This document shows positions 48,306 through 57,847 of a stretch of DNA of 64,000 bases, piece by piece; position 1 is the stretch's first letter; every line of letters begins with the position of its first letter. Source of the DNA: Epiperipatus broadwayi. Taxonomy: Eukaryota; Onychophora; Udeonychophora; Euonychophora; Peripatidae. The stretch lies in contig JAQFVV010006245.1 of assembly GCA_028023455.1 (NCBI GenBank), forward strand, positions 5,825,276-5,889,275. The letters run 5' to 3'. The notes under the pieces were generated by a model that made no database searches, was not told where the DNA came from, and saw nothing but the letters and a program-made list of their open reading frames with translations. The translations under genes and the position numbers were made by a program.

Positions 48306-51300
48306 CTAATTTATTGAAGGTACAGGTTTCAAACTACGTGCATTGTAGGTGCCTCGGATCCCTTCAGGGGTTGAGAGCATAAATGCATTCTCTCCCACCT
48401 GGCTTTCAATCATGAAAGGTCCATTATACAAGCTTAAAAATTTTCTAAATTCGTTTTTCTTTAAGTTGCTAACATGAGGAGTACGGACAAATACAAAATC
48501 TCCGACCTTAAAAGGGTGTGGTTTACCTTTATACTGTTTAGAGCGCTTTTGGCCCATTTTTCTTAAATTCCGTTTGGCTTTTTCTATATCAAGATCACTA
48601 TTTATTTCTTCTAGAATGATGGGTAAAGGAGTTTTAATTAGTAATGGCTCCTGTATTCCAAATTGAAGCCTAATAGGAGCAAATTTTGTGGATTCATTCA
48701 TGGTAATGTTTATGTAATTGATAACTTCAGGCAATTTATTTACCCACAACCGGTGATTATCCTTCACATAGACACGAAATAACCTACTCAATTCCCTCAT
48801 TACCCTTTCACATGGATTGGATTGCAGATTTCTTATAGAACTCATTATATGTCGGATATTCTGTCTTCTGATCCACTTTCTCCATGTGCTGGAAATAAAA
48901 GCAGTAGCATGATCCGTAAGAATAGACATAGGTTTTCCCACCAAAGGAAATTGACTATTGCTAAGACTTTTAATGACGTTTTTTGCATCAGTCTTAGGAA
49001 CGGGATATGCACATACATATTTAGTAAATAAATCATAGGTAACTAGGATGAATTTTTGTTTATTAAAGGGTGGAAGAGGTCCATAGAAGTCTAATGATAA
49101 TATCTCATTAGGTCCCCCTGGAAGAATAGGTTGAAGTATCCCAGCATGTGATTTTCCAGAATGTTTTGACTTCTGACAAATCTCACAGTGTCTTAATTGA
49201 CTTACAATTGATTTATACATGTTTGACCAGTAAAAATATTTTTTTAATATGTGCTCTAATTTAGGTGAGCCATAATGACCATATTTGCAATGAACATAAT
49301 AGATTAGCCGATTAGTCATAGACCTAGGGATCACTACCTTCCACGAGCTATCCTTGTTAGGTATAGTCTGATACATCAACATGCCCTGATATAATTTGTA
49401 TCTACTTTTAATTCGGGTAATATTCCTATTCTGGTCTATGGGTACAATAGGATCAGATAGTAATTTAATTATTCTTCCAAATTTCACATCTTGAGACTGC
49501 TCTACTGCAAGGTTCTTATAATCACCTTCAATAGTTTCATCTGTAATCAACTCAATATTTGTAATTACAATATTGTGATGGTTGGGATGAAAAGACAATG
49601 AATCTACAGGGTTACGGCTCAAAGCATCTGCTATGACATTTTTACCTCCCTCATAATATTGAATTTTGTATTGAAATTGCTGGAGATAAAGACTCCATCT
49701 TACCAACCTTTCATTGTTTAAATAACTTTTGTTAAGGAACTCTAAGCTCCTATGATCACTTAAAACTACAACCTCTGATCCCAGCAAAAATTGACGGAGT
49801 TTCTGGAAAGCCCAGACTACAGCTAAGGCTTCCTTTTCGGTAACAGAGTAATTTAGTTCAGGCCCCTTTAGATGCCTACTCAAAAAGTATAAAATTTGAG
49901 GTTTCTGAAAATCATCTAATTGGTAGAGAACTACTCCTAATCCAAAATTACTGCTGTCAGTCTGTAAGTAAAATATTTTGCCAAAATCTGGATAAGCCAA
50001 AATGACCTTTTTTAAGAATGTAGCCTTTATCTTATTAAATTCTAATGTATGTTCATTGTTCCACTTCCATTTCACATTTCCTTTTAATAATAATGACAGT
50101 GACATGGTATCATTGGAAAAATCTTGGTAAAATTTGTGATAATAGTTACACAAGCCTAGGAATGATTTAAGCTGTTTCTTAGTTTTAGGGATAGGAAAGT
50201 TTTGAATGGCTGTCACTTTATCCGGATGGGGTTTAATTCCCTGATCACTGACCAGATGCCCCAGAAAAGTGATCTCAGTGGCTACCAATGTACATTTTTC
50301 CAAATTAATTTTTATATTATTAGTGTGACATTCAAAAAAGAATAAACCCAAATCATTTAAATGTTCATAGATGTCTGCAGATGCAATAACGATATCATCC
50401 ACATACATAATTATTTTCTTCTTTAATTGAGTGGAAAAAATTCTATCTAAACACCTAATAAGTCCTGCTCCACTGTTAATCAAACCAAAAGGCATCCTTT
50501 CAAAAACATAGGATTGGCCTTCAAAACGGAAAGCAGTGTACTTTTGGTCATCAGTATGCAATGGAATTTGCCAGTAACTGGCCGTCAAGTCAAAAGTTGA
50601 AAAAATATATTTGCCCTTGAATTTGATCAAAAGTTCATGAATAGGTGGAGGCACATCACGTTCTGGAATGGTTAATTGGTTAAGCGCACGTGCATCTAGG
50701 CACACCCGAACTGATCCATTTCTTTTTCTTACAATCACAAGAGGATTGACATAGGCTGAAGGGCTTTTCTTGACAATATGCCATTCAATCATTTTATTGA
50801 TTTGCTGCTGTACTTCTGCCTGGTATTGGTATGGAATGGGGTATGATCGCTGCTGGAATGGTGCTTCATTCCTGAGTTTGATTCGATGGACGTATCCTCC
50901 AATAATACCTGGTATCTTTGAAAATATATCCTTGTACTGGATCATCAATTGATGTAATTGTTCTTTATAATCAATATCCAAAATGTTAGAATCATCTAAT
51001 TTAATTTTTATGTTCAATTCAACTGATGTATCGTGTATGACCATTAACTGATTCAATTGAACATCTATATTATCATAAAAATGACAAGAATCATTATTAA
51101 AGGCAAAAAGTTTGTTTTTAAAATCAATATTGCATTTATTTAAACTCATGAAGTCAGAACCAATGATAACTTCATGAATAAGATTAGGCATTATTAGGAA
51201 AACATGTCCAAATTCAGATTCACCAATTTTTACATTCAGCCAGGTTTGCTTATTCATAAGTTTTGCTTTTCTCCCATTTGCAAGCGTAACCTGAATTGGT

Positions 51301-51608
51301 TTTACAGGAAGCAAAGGTACAGATTTATTTGCATCCACAATTTTATCATAAACAATCGAGGACAATATTGATGCCTGACTTCCAGAGTCTATCAAAGCAT
51401 TAACAAGAACACCTTCAATATAAATTTTGACAAGAGGACAACTATATAATATAGGAGGGTCCACAACCTCATAAGGCTCCAACAGATCAATATTAAGGTC
51501 TATACTATTTACATATGCTTCTTCATTGTCTATATGGTTCCTCCCCAAGTTAGCAACAGGCACCCACAGCGAGGAACTTTTCCATGAGGCCCCCTCTAGT
51601 TTAATGTA
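48306..51608 (-). CDS. pol: Pol polyprotein of a Ty3/gypsy element (protease, RT, RNase H, integrase), intact
   Basis: Open from 51,608 to TAG at 48,306-48,308. Numbering from the GTG at 51,563 (1,085 codons): aspartic protease DSG at 59-61 and IIGSDF at 133-138; RT with FDLTASYWQ (324-332), MPFGL and catalytic YVDD (387-390); RNase H with D536, E576 (TEKEAL) and D603; integrase zinc fold H758-x4-H763-x29-C793-x2-C796; integrase triad D825, D884, E919 with the NPCER ending of one gypsy subgroup; a C-terminal GPF module (LYNGPFMIES, about 1035). The tyrosine-histidine-proline normally just before the last glutamate region is replaced here (SSIRNLQ). There is no ATG before the protease (first Met about residue 103), so Pol must be made by shifting from gag, with which it overlaps by 13 nt. 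Length and motifs suggest a functional protein. Confidence 0.95.
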   Translation of the reverse strand, partial: YIKLEGASWKSSSLWVPVANLGRNHIDNEEAYVNSIDLNIDLLEPYEVVDPPILYSCPLVKIYIEGVLVNALIDSGSQASILSSIVYDKIVDANKSVPLLPVKPIQVTLANGRKAKLMNKQTWLNVKIGESEFGHVFLIMPNLIHEVIIGSDFMSLNKCNIDFKNKLFAFNNDSCHFYDNIDVQLNQLMVIHDTSVELNIKIKLDDSNILDIDYKEQLHQLMIQYKDIFSKIPGIIGGYVHRIKLRNEAPFQQRSYPIPYQYQAEVQQQINKMIEWHIVKKSPSAYVNPLVIVRKRNGSVRVCLDARALNQLTIPERDVPPPIHELLIKFKGKYIFSTFDLTASYWQIPLHTDDQKYTAFRFEGQSYVFERMPFGLINSGAGLIRCLDRIFSTQLKKKIIMYVDDIVIASADIYEHLNDLGLFFFECHTNNIKINLEKCTLVATEITFLGHLVSDQGIKPHPDKVTAIQNFPIPKTKKQLKSFLGLCNYYHKFYQDFSNDTMSLSLLLKGNVKWKWNNEHTLEFNKIKATFLKKVILAYPDFGKIFYLQTDSSNFGLGVVLYQLDDFQKPQILYFLSRHLKGPELNYSVTEKEALAVVWAFQKLRQFLLGSEVVVLSDHRSLEFLNKSYLNNERLVRWSLYLQQFQYKIQYYEGGKNVIADALSRNPVDSLSFHPNHHNIVITNIELITDETIEGDYKNLAVEQSQDVKFGRIIKLLSDPIVPIDQNRNITRIKSRYKLYQGMLMYQTIPNKDSSWKVVIPRSMTNRLIYYVHCKYGHYGSPKLEHILKKYFYWSNMYKSIVSQLRHCEICQKSKHSGKSHAGILQPILPGGPNEILSLDFYGPLPPFNKQKFILVTYDLFTKYVCAYPVPKTDAKNVIKSLSNSQFPLVGKPMSILTDHATAFISSTWRKWIRRQNIRHIMSSIRNLQSNPCERVMRELSRLFRVYVKDNHRLWVNKLPEVINYINITMNESTKFAPIRLQFGIQEPLLIKTPLPIILEEINSDLDIEKAKRNLRKMGQKRSKQYKGKPHPFKVGDFVFVRTPHVSNLKKNEFRKFLSLYNGPFMIESQVGENAFMLSTPEGIRGTYNARSLKPVPSIN

Positions 51609-52756
51609 CTACTTTTAACATTTGTCTTAATATCCTTTGTGTGAGGTGGTTTAATTCCACTAACAGAAGGTTGATTTCTATCTTGGGTCTTATTAATTTG
51701 ACTAGTTTGACCATTATCTCTATGATAAAATTTTGGTCGTTTATAACTACGACTCCTACTCTCGTATCTTTTATCACGATAAGGACTTCTGATTGGAGCA
51801 ACATTGACATTAGAAATGGAACAGTTATGAGAAGCTCTAGCCTCCTTTCCACCTCTATATCTGTTCTCCAGATCACATTCACTTGTCTCAAGTGCATCTA
51901 AGATCTCTGACACTTCATCAATTGTGTACTTATCTGCAGCAATCAAAACTTGTTCAATTTGTCGAGGCAAGTTATGTCTTAAGATCCTGACTATTTGATG
52001 CTCAGATAATGGGAAAGCAGTTAAAGTTTTAAGTTTGACCGCCTGTCCACGAAAAAATTGAGTATAGCTACCTTTATTAGCATTATACTTTTCTCGAGTG
52101 ATTTGATAACGCATGTTATCCTGGTGATCCTCACCCCAGAAACTTGACATTATTAAATGTTTAAAATCTCCATATGTTTGAGGACAATCAAACAAAGACT
52201 GCCACCAATCTTTTGCAGCAGCATAAAGATGGTTGCTGGAGATAGCCAGTTTTTCTCTTTCTGAAAATGCACACAAAGTAAACAATTCCTCCAAATTTTG
52301 AAGAAATTCTAGAGGGTTTTCCAAATACTCCCCTTTAAATGGCTTAATCTTTAGAAATTTAAGAGCTGTAGATCCACCCATAGACATATCTGTGTTCTTG
52401 ACATCATTGGCTACAGATTCAATTCCTAATGGTTTTTGGAAAATGGGAGTTGTGCGGATACCAGTAAAATTACCGTCTGATACAACTACTTCTTTAACAG
52501 AGGTCTCTGTCCCATCCACATGATACTTAGTGTTTTGACCAATGAAATCATCATTTTTTTCTTGAGCCTTTTGAATTTCTAACATTTTTAGCTGAAGATT
52601 TTCAATCTTTGCCTCTAGTTTCTGTCCTTCTTTAAACTCATTTGACTCATTTGGCCACTCTTGACATTTATCCCTCATTTCCTTCCACTCCTTTTGTATC
52701 ATTTCTAAATCTCCACTAAATTTAGCATTAGTCTTTTTTAATTCTTTATTTTCTAC
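51596..52756 (-). CDS. gag: Gag, third segment: coiled coil, capsid domain and basic tail
   Basis: The frame is open from 52,756; the first ATG is at 52,702 (368 codons); it ends in TAG (51,596-51,598). Residues 1-50 are charged, heptad-like coil, continuing the preceding ORF in style. Residues about 115-275 match a retrotransposon capsid: LKFLKIKPFKGEYLENPLEF, then LAISSNHLYAAAKDWWQSL, FKHLIMSSFWG, and a helical C-terminal half (LRHNLPRQIEQVL). Residues 305-325 are Arg/Ser-rich and basic. There is no CCHC zinc knuckle, so RNA binding must rest on the basic tail. The open frame upstream of the ATG meets the previous ORF's stop, so translation may enter by a -1 shift rather than start here. 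Its end overlaps pol at A TTA AAC TAG, a near-canonical -1 slippery site just before the stop. Confidence 0.85.
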   Translation of the reverse strand, partial: VENKELKKTNAKFSGDLEMIQKEWKEMRDKCQEWPNESNEFKEGQKLEAKIENLQLKMLEIQKAQEKNDDFIGQNTKYHVDGTETSVKEVVVSDGNFTGIRTTPIFQKPLGIESVANDVKNTDMSMGGSTALKFLKIKPFKGEYLENPLEFLQNLEELFTLCAFSEREKLAISSNHLYAAAKDWWQSLFDCPQTYGDFKHLIMSSFWGEDHQDNMRYQITREKYNANKGSYTQFFRGQAVKLKTLTAFPLSEHQIVRILRHNLPRQIEQVLIAADKYTIDEVSEILDALETSECDLENRYRGGKEARASHNCSISNVNVAPIRSPYRDKRYESRSRSYKRPKFYHRDNGQTSQINKTQDRNQPSVSGIKPPHTKDIKTNVKSSTLN

Positions 52757-53271
52757 TTAGACCTATTAATCGTTTCCTCCAAAACCTTTTTAATGCTACC
52801 CCATTCTTCTCTGCTCTCTGTTACAGATTCACTCATGGATTTAAATATGCCTTGTTCAAAAGCTGAATGACTCTCATTCATATTCTGAAATTTAAATTCC
52901 ATTTCAGTTTTAATTTTATCAATAGATTCAGCAGATTGAGACTCTACTCCTTGAACTTTATAGTTCATTTCACTAACTATTTGTGCCAACTGACTCTTTG
53001 AGTCTCCCATTGCCACATCAAGCACCTTCAGTTTAGCGTCCACATTCTCCTCGTGGGTTATAAACTTATTTCCAATTTCTTCGATCTGAACTTCTAAGTG
53101 CTTTTTATAATCGGAGAAATTAGCTTTAATTTCTTCTAATTTGATATCGGATTCCCCTTTAGCTGCCTTACAACTATTCTCTAAGGATTTAAATTTTTGG
53201 TTAAATTCCTTTACTGTTTTTACTCTAGCAGCTTCTATTTTTTTTTTCACAAATTCCTGAACTTCAGCCAT
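52753..53271 (-). CDS. Gag, second segment: coiled-coil protein of 172 residues
   Basis: ATG at 53,271, TAG at 52,753-52,755. Almost entirely charged heptad sequence (KKIEAARVKTVKEFNQKFKS and similar), predicting a long coiled coil, with no zinc or enzymatic motif. It lies in the same frame as the ORF before it, separated only by one TAG and two codons (AAT AAA). Its end meets the next open frame in the -1 register (AAG TAG against GTA GAA AAT), so the three gag ORFs could be one protein if both stops were bypassed. It could instead be a separate product or the result of two recent lesions. I see no homology beyond coiled-coil character. Confidence 0.7.
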   Translation of the reverse strand: MAEVQEFVKKKIEAARVKTVKEFNQKFKSLENSCKAAKGESDIKLEEIKANFSDYKKHLEVQIEEIGNKFITHEENVDAKLKVLDVAMGDSKSQLAQIVSEMNYKVQGVESQSAESIDKIKTEMEFKFQNMNESHSAFEQGIFKSMSESVTESREEWGSIKKVLEETINRSK

Positions 53272-53277
53272 TTTATT

Positions 53278-53733
53278 CTAAAAACTATCTAACTTTTCAG
53301 ACTGTTCATTTAATTTTTCAGTCATCTCCTTTTGAGAAATAGACTGTTCATGCAATTTATCAGACTGTTCATTTAATTTTTCAGTCATCTCCTTTTGAGA
53401 AATAGACTGTTCATTTAATTTTTCAGTCATCTCCTTTTGAGAAATAGACTGTTCATGCAATTTTTCATTCATCTCCTTTTGAGAAATAGACTGTTCATGC
53501 AATTTTTCAGACTGTTCATTTAATTTTTCAGTCATCTCCTTTTGAGAAATAGACTGTTCATTTAATTTTTCAGTCATCTCCTTTTGAGACTCTAACATCT
53601 CTTTTTGGGAAAGAGATTGTTCATTCATTCCAATCTCTATGCGTTGAAGCATCAACATAAACCGTTGTTGGAAATCAAGATCAGAAACTTCTTGGGTTCC
53701 CTCAGGATAATTAAGTTCTTCAGAATCACTCAT
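53278..53733 (-). CDS. Gag, first segment: repeat coiled coil of 151 residues
   Basis: ATG at 53,733, TAG at 53,278-53,280. After an acidic start (MSDSEELNYPEG) and a short helix (FQQRFMLMLQRIEIGM), residues about 36-148 consist of a 14-residue unit, EQSISQKEMTEKLN, repeated with seven-residue insertions (EQSEKLH). Periodicity in sevens predicts one continuous coiled coil. In DNA these are 42-bp and 21-bp tandem units with few silent changes, so the array expands or contracts quickly. This is the first ATG ORF after the leader and therefore the likely translation start of the element. Confidence 0.75.
   Translation of the reverse strand: MSDSEELNYPEGTQEVSDLDFQQRFMLMLQRIEIGMNEQSLSQKEMLESQKEMTEKLNEQSISQKEMTEKLNEQSEKLHEQSISQKEMNEKLHEQSISQKEMTEKLNEQSISQKEMTEKLNEQSDKLHEQSISQKEMTEKLNEQSEKLDSF
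53285..53640 (-). repeat. 42-bp/21-bp in-frame tandem repeats in gag
   Basis: About eight near-identical units with core TCTCCTTTTGAGAAATAGAC (+ strand), some separated by an extra 21-bp half unit. All length changes are multiples of 21, so the heptad frame is always kept. Confidence 0.9.
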
Positions 53734-54344
53734 TTTGAGTATTTTATAACAACTATTTCAATATTTTGTGAAACCAAAATTTTTTTTTACTTTCCTAAAA
53801 TATGTGTTTTACTAATAATCATCAATTAAAATCTTGTTCAAGCCGACCAACCACTAAATCCTCACCACCAATAATCTATCCCAGATGGTATATATTACAC
53901 TCACTAAAATAATCTGAACCCCCACTTCAAATATTTGCAGTATTACAACAACTACTTGATAAACCCTTGATAATTTCAACTTCTCCCAATTCAATCATAA
54001 ATATTGGTATATCCTGGAATACGATTGCTATTGTCATCAGAAATCTATATAATTAACTTGGAGAAATATATAGCAATAAAACATACAATATTTTATCACC
54101 ATGATAGAGCATTTGTCACATGATAATATTCTTGTAATATGGTAAATTAAAATTGTAATCAACAATCATTAATTAATGCAGTTCACACATTACCATTTTG
54201 TACTCTGTAACAATCAATTAATCAAGTCGCCTGTTGATAAAGTGCTAAAAACTGTAATTGCACACTTATAATGACTATATAACCTCAACATATCGAGCCG
54301 ATCATGTTGTGGCACCAAAATTGTAAGCGCCAGCTTATCGAGCT
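53734..54344 (-). other. Untranslated leader between primer site and gag
   Basis: About 0.6 kb, no ORF. Contains the third copy of the primer module (54,283-54,326). Expected to hold packaging signals; none can be named from sequence. Confidence 0.6.
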
Positions 54345-54413
54345 GACCACGTTGCGTGCCAAAATTGTAACCATAACATCAGGCCGATTCGCTGTGGCAC
54401 TATAAAATTGTAA
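54283..54413 (-). repeat. Threefold tandem U5-end/primer-site module, unit 43-44 bp
   Basis: TTACAATTTT (AAAATTGTAA on +) occurs at 54,404-54,413, 54,361-54,370 and 54,317-54,326. Each is followed on the - strand by a TGGCACGC, TGGTGCCACA or AGTGCCACAG primer-like core and a GATCGGC or TCAGCTCGATA tail. The first unit lies inside the LTR, the second straddles the LTR edge, the third is in the leader. Confidence 0.75.
54345..54361 (-). other. Primer-binding site of the gypsy element
   Basis: On the - strand TGGCACGCAACGTGGTC starts 4 nt inside the 5' LTR. TGG is the complement of the tRNA CCA end. The rest resembles, imperfectly, the binding site for tRNA-Lys used by many retroelements. The exact tRNA needs the host set. 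Confidence 0.65.
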
Positions 54414-55888
54414 CCGTTGATTGTGTGGTCCTAATTACGTAACGTAAGTGCACTAAGAATCTTAACTTCTATCACTGATCAACTCCCGCTGCACATTATC
54501 AGCTATTAAGAGCTGTATCCAAAAGCATATCATGCTATCTATTTTATGCACCAAAGACCACAATCAACATCTGGAGCAACTTACCATAGATCAAACCAAT
54601 GATCTAACATAAACTTTTATGATTTAATTTGATCGCAGCCAGGGTGTACCGCGAAGACATATCATAGTAGTATGATAAAACACATTAAACAAATTATAAG
54701 TGCAATGTTATTATTTTCAAACCTTAATTTGCGATTTTTATTGTATGAGACCCGATGGCCGACCATGTACAAGATGGCATAATTTGTGGAAATACATAAG
54801 ATTATGAAATTTTAAATCATCTATATGATTTTTAATACGAATGCTAGTCCAGGTAAAGCTTTGCAATAAATAAATATAAATACTTGGGTTCTTTTTTTAT
54901 AGTTTACTATATTACTGAGACTCTTATTATACTGACAAATGACAATTTAAAAACGTTAAGTAAATATATTCAATCTTATCATTATTTGGTAAATCTGTTT
55001 ACAAGTTTAATAATTAATTTGTATTGTAGACTAGAATCAACTACGCAAAGCCAAAATGATGGAAAAGGTAAATGGGATTTTATTGTACCTTACACATCAT
55101 AAACTACCCAAGACGAAAAGCATCTAAATGTTTTCTCAACAATATTAATAAACTCTTATCATGTTGACGATAGTATGTACTTCAATGTATGCTCTATTCC
55201 AAGATTTATGATTTCTGATTTTAAGAATGAATGAATGACTGAATGACACATAGCAACGGCACAGTAAGTTTAATTAAAATCAACTTTTATTTACAAAATG
55301 ATTAATAATAAGTAATTAATTCCCAACGTAATAATTAAATAAATAAATAAACAAATAAGATAAATAACTTAAAATTCCATCAACTTTCTTGAAGAACATG
55401 TTATAGGTACAGTTTTAAAATCTAATCATACCTTATATTTCAAATTTTTATGTAGTGAATGTATTGAGAAAATTATAATAAATTCAATATCAATTCATGA
55501 GATATTCAACGTCATTTCCAGATTCAATAAATCCCTACCGTAAACTTATAATAATAAATAATATTATATCTGTAAGCTTTAGCTATAATGTAATTATTAA
55601 GCAAAATGGAAATTTAAACTTACATCCCGGTAAATAATAATTAACCAACAGTTAATTATTTTGAAGTAACTTGATTAGAATGTCCTGCTACCATTTGATG
55701 ATTTAACTTATCAATTATACTGATAAATGAAAGAAGATGATTTAGCAGATCAACTAAAATCTTTTGCCCAACTTAGATCTATGAAGTAAACATATTCCTG
55801 TGGATGTATTCATCTACACGAAGGAATTAAATAACACTAAACGTTTTGTGGATTTATACCATCATAACGCAATAAGTACAAATACACC

Positions 55889-55978
55889 ATTCCGCGGATT
55901 AACCACCAGCGCAGGAATGAGTATAAAATACCAAAATTGGCAATTAAATAATCTGCGGATTAACCACCAGCACAGATT
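55889..55978 (-). promoter_or_regulatory. Pair of hairpins with different stems and one common 13-nt loop (in LTR)
   Basis: Hairpin 1 (55,889-55,918): stem ATTCC-GCG against CGC-GGAAT with one bulged T. Hairpin 2 (55,950-55,978): stem AATCTG against CAGATT plus a wobble pair and a G-C pair. On the element's sense (-) strand both close the identical loop CTGGTGGTTAATC. The stems differ in sequence but keep pairing, as in a conserved RNA (or protein-bound DNA) structure. Hairpin 2 pairs fully only on the sense strand (T-G wobble; C-A on the other), favouring RNA. Confidence 0.55.
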
Positions 55979-57165
55979 AATGCCCTTTAACATTATAAAA
56001 ACAACATTACCATTTACTTCACATTAAAGTGCCAAATCATCATCCTCAGTTATTCTGACTATTCAAAAAAACACTAACACTTTAGCAAATATGGGTTCTT
56101 GTATAATAAAATGCTAAGCTAATCAGGACGACTAATGTACTAACTTCTCTTACTTAAACTAAAACATGTGTAATATAATATAAGTAATAGTATTATATAG
56201 GAATACAAATCTGGAAAGATTAACAAAATACCTCATAAAGATTTATACATCTCATGAATACACTTAGTACTTTTCCAAGCTGTTTCGCGAGCGCTATTCT
56301 CTTGAATAAATATTTTATTCAACCCTTATTGATTTAAACTTAATAAAATATACTTAGGAACTTCACATGCAAGTTCCGATAACGATAAACGTAAAATAAT
56401 GCATTATGCATCTAACATAAAATTTAACAGGTGTGTGTGTGATATAAATTAAATGTAAAGCATTTTACAGTTCAATACATGAATTATAACAGGTGTGTGT
56501 GTCACAACTTGGATTGTATAACGTTTTATAACTCCAAATATGATCCGTGGGATCCATGTACGATATGTCGAACAATAAATCTATGAAGCAATAATTATAA
56601 CTATAATTTAATTCCATACATGCAATTTTATCCGTTGTATTGGTTATTATAATCAATATTTGATGAACAATTTTACGTGGCTCCTAAGACATGACACAAC
56701 TTCAAAATATGAAACGCAGAATTTAAATGAAAATGTTTTTCATTAAGTTATTAATCTCTACATTTCTCTATTAAAATGTTCCAATTTTATTACATCCATG
56801 CGAATATTTATCCATCCACGCTTAAATATATGAATATTAATTATAGCACTTAATTCAATCATTCCAAATTGACGATAAAATTAGAAATAGCTTTGATTAA
56901 TTATTTGAAGATTATTTATTATCCAAATGTTAAACAAATTAATTAGCAAATATATTACTGGCATTGTAGAATTAAATATCAATCAATACTATATTTTTAT
57001 TAGAATTAGAAACGGAAATATTTAAAATATGTCGATAACTTTAACGTTTTACTTTACTTTAGACTTCTTTTTATTTAAAAAGCAAATTTTCATATTCATA
57101 ACTTCTGTAATTAAAATACTTTTAAATGTTTCCAATTGTAAAATAATAAATATTTCAAAACATAC

Positions 57166-57209
57166 CAAATTCTTGCAATCAATTCTTTTAAAATAGGAAG
57201 CTCCGACAT
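57166..57209 (-). other. ATG mini-exon with splice-donor-like end inside the LTR
   Basis: On the - strand an ATG (57,209) in the context GAAATGTCGG is followed by 14 codons (MSELPILKELIARI) and then TTG/GTATGT, a usable 5' splice site. The left LTR has the same arrangement (47,465-47,508) with one residue changed. It follows a CpG-bearing stretch. It could be the start of a spliced leader joining gag or a downstream exon; no acceptor has been shown. Confidence 0.3.
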
Positions 57210-57847
57210 TTCAAAATGTAATATTGGAAAATTCTTACTATTGGCGATTCGATCCACTTGGCCAGCCGACTTGAACAGACTTTTTTAATTTAGCAAGGCA
57301 TCTTCTAATTAAATACCACTATGTTATTTACGTTTATAGCAAACTTTGTGGTAGTCCGATTACTTATTTTTTACTTTAAAATAAGCTTGGCAAATTTACA
57401 CTACTTGCCTTTACCATTTTCTTTTCTTTCTCCCTCCAAAAGCAAACTATCAGACAATCGTCTCTTAAATTCGCGCTCTTTTCTTTTTACATTGAGACGC
57501 CTACGCAATTACTGTATTTATTTTTAATAATTAATTTTAATTGAATAAATGGTTTTTTTGTAAATTTAAATGAAATAATAATTTTAAGATCACTTTAAAC
57601 AAATAAAACAAAATATTGTTTTTAATACTATTATACCAAATTTTAATGTGTTGTCAAATTTTTAAAAGTTAAGCGTTTTGATATGCGTTAGCATATGGGA
57701 ATAAGCAAATTTAAATTCATTAAAATAATATAAGAGAGTAATCTGTTCAAATGCAACTCAAGCCAATCAAATCACCAAAAGAAGAAAGAGAAATTTTAAT
57801 ATCAGTTACATCAATAATAATTATATTTTATACCAAAATATATGGTT

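Noticed and set aside
53285-53640. CRISPR-like array of short direct repeats
   Set aside because: Units are contiguous without unique spacers, in frame, and encode a heptad coiled coil in a eukaryotic retrotransposon.
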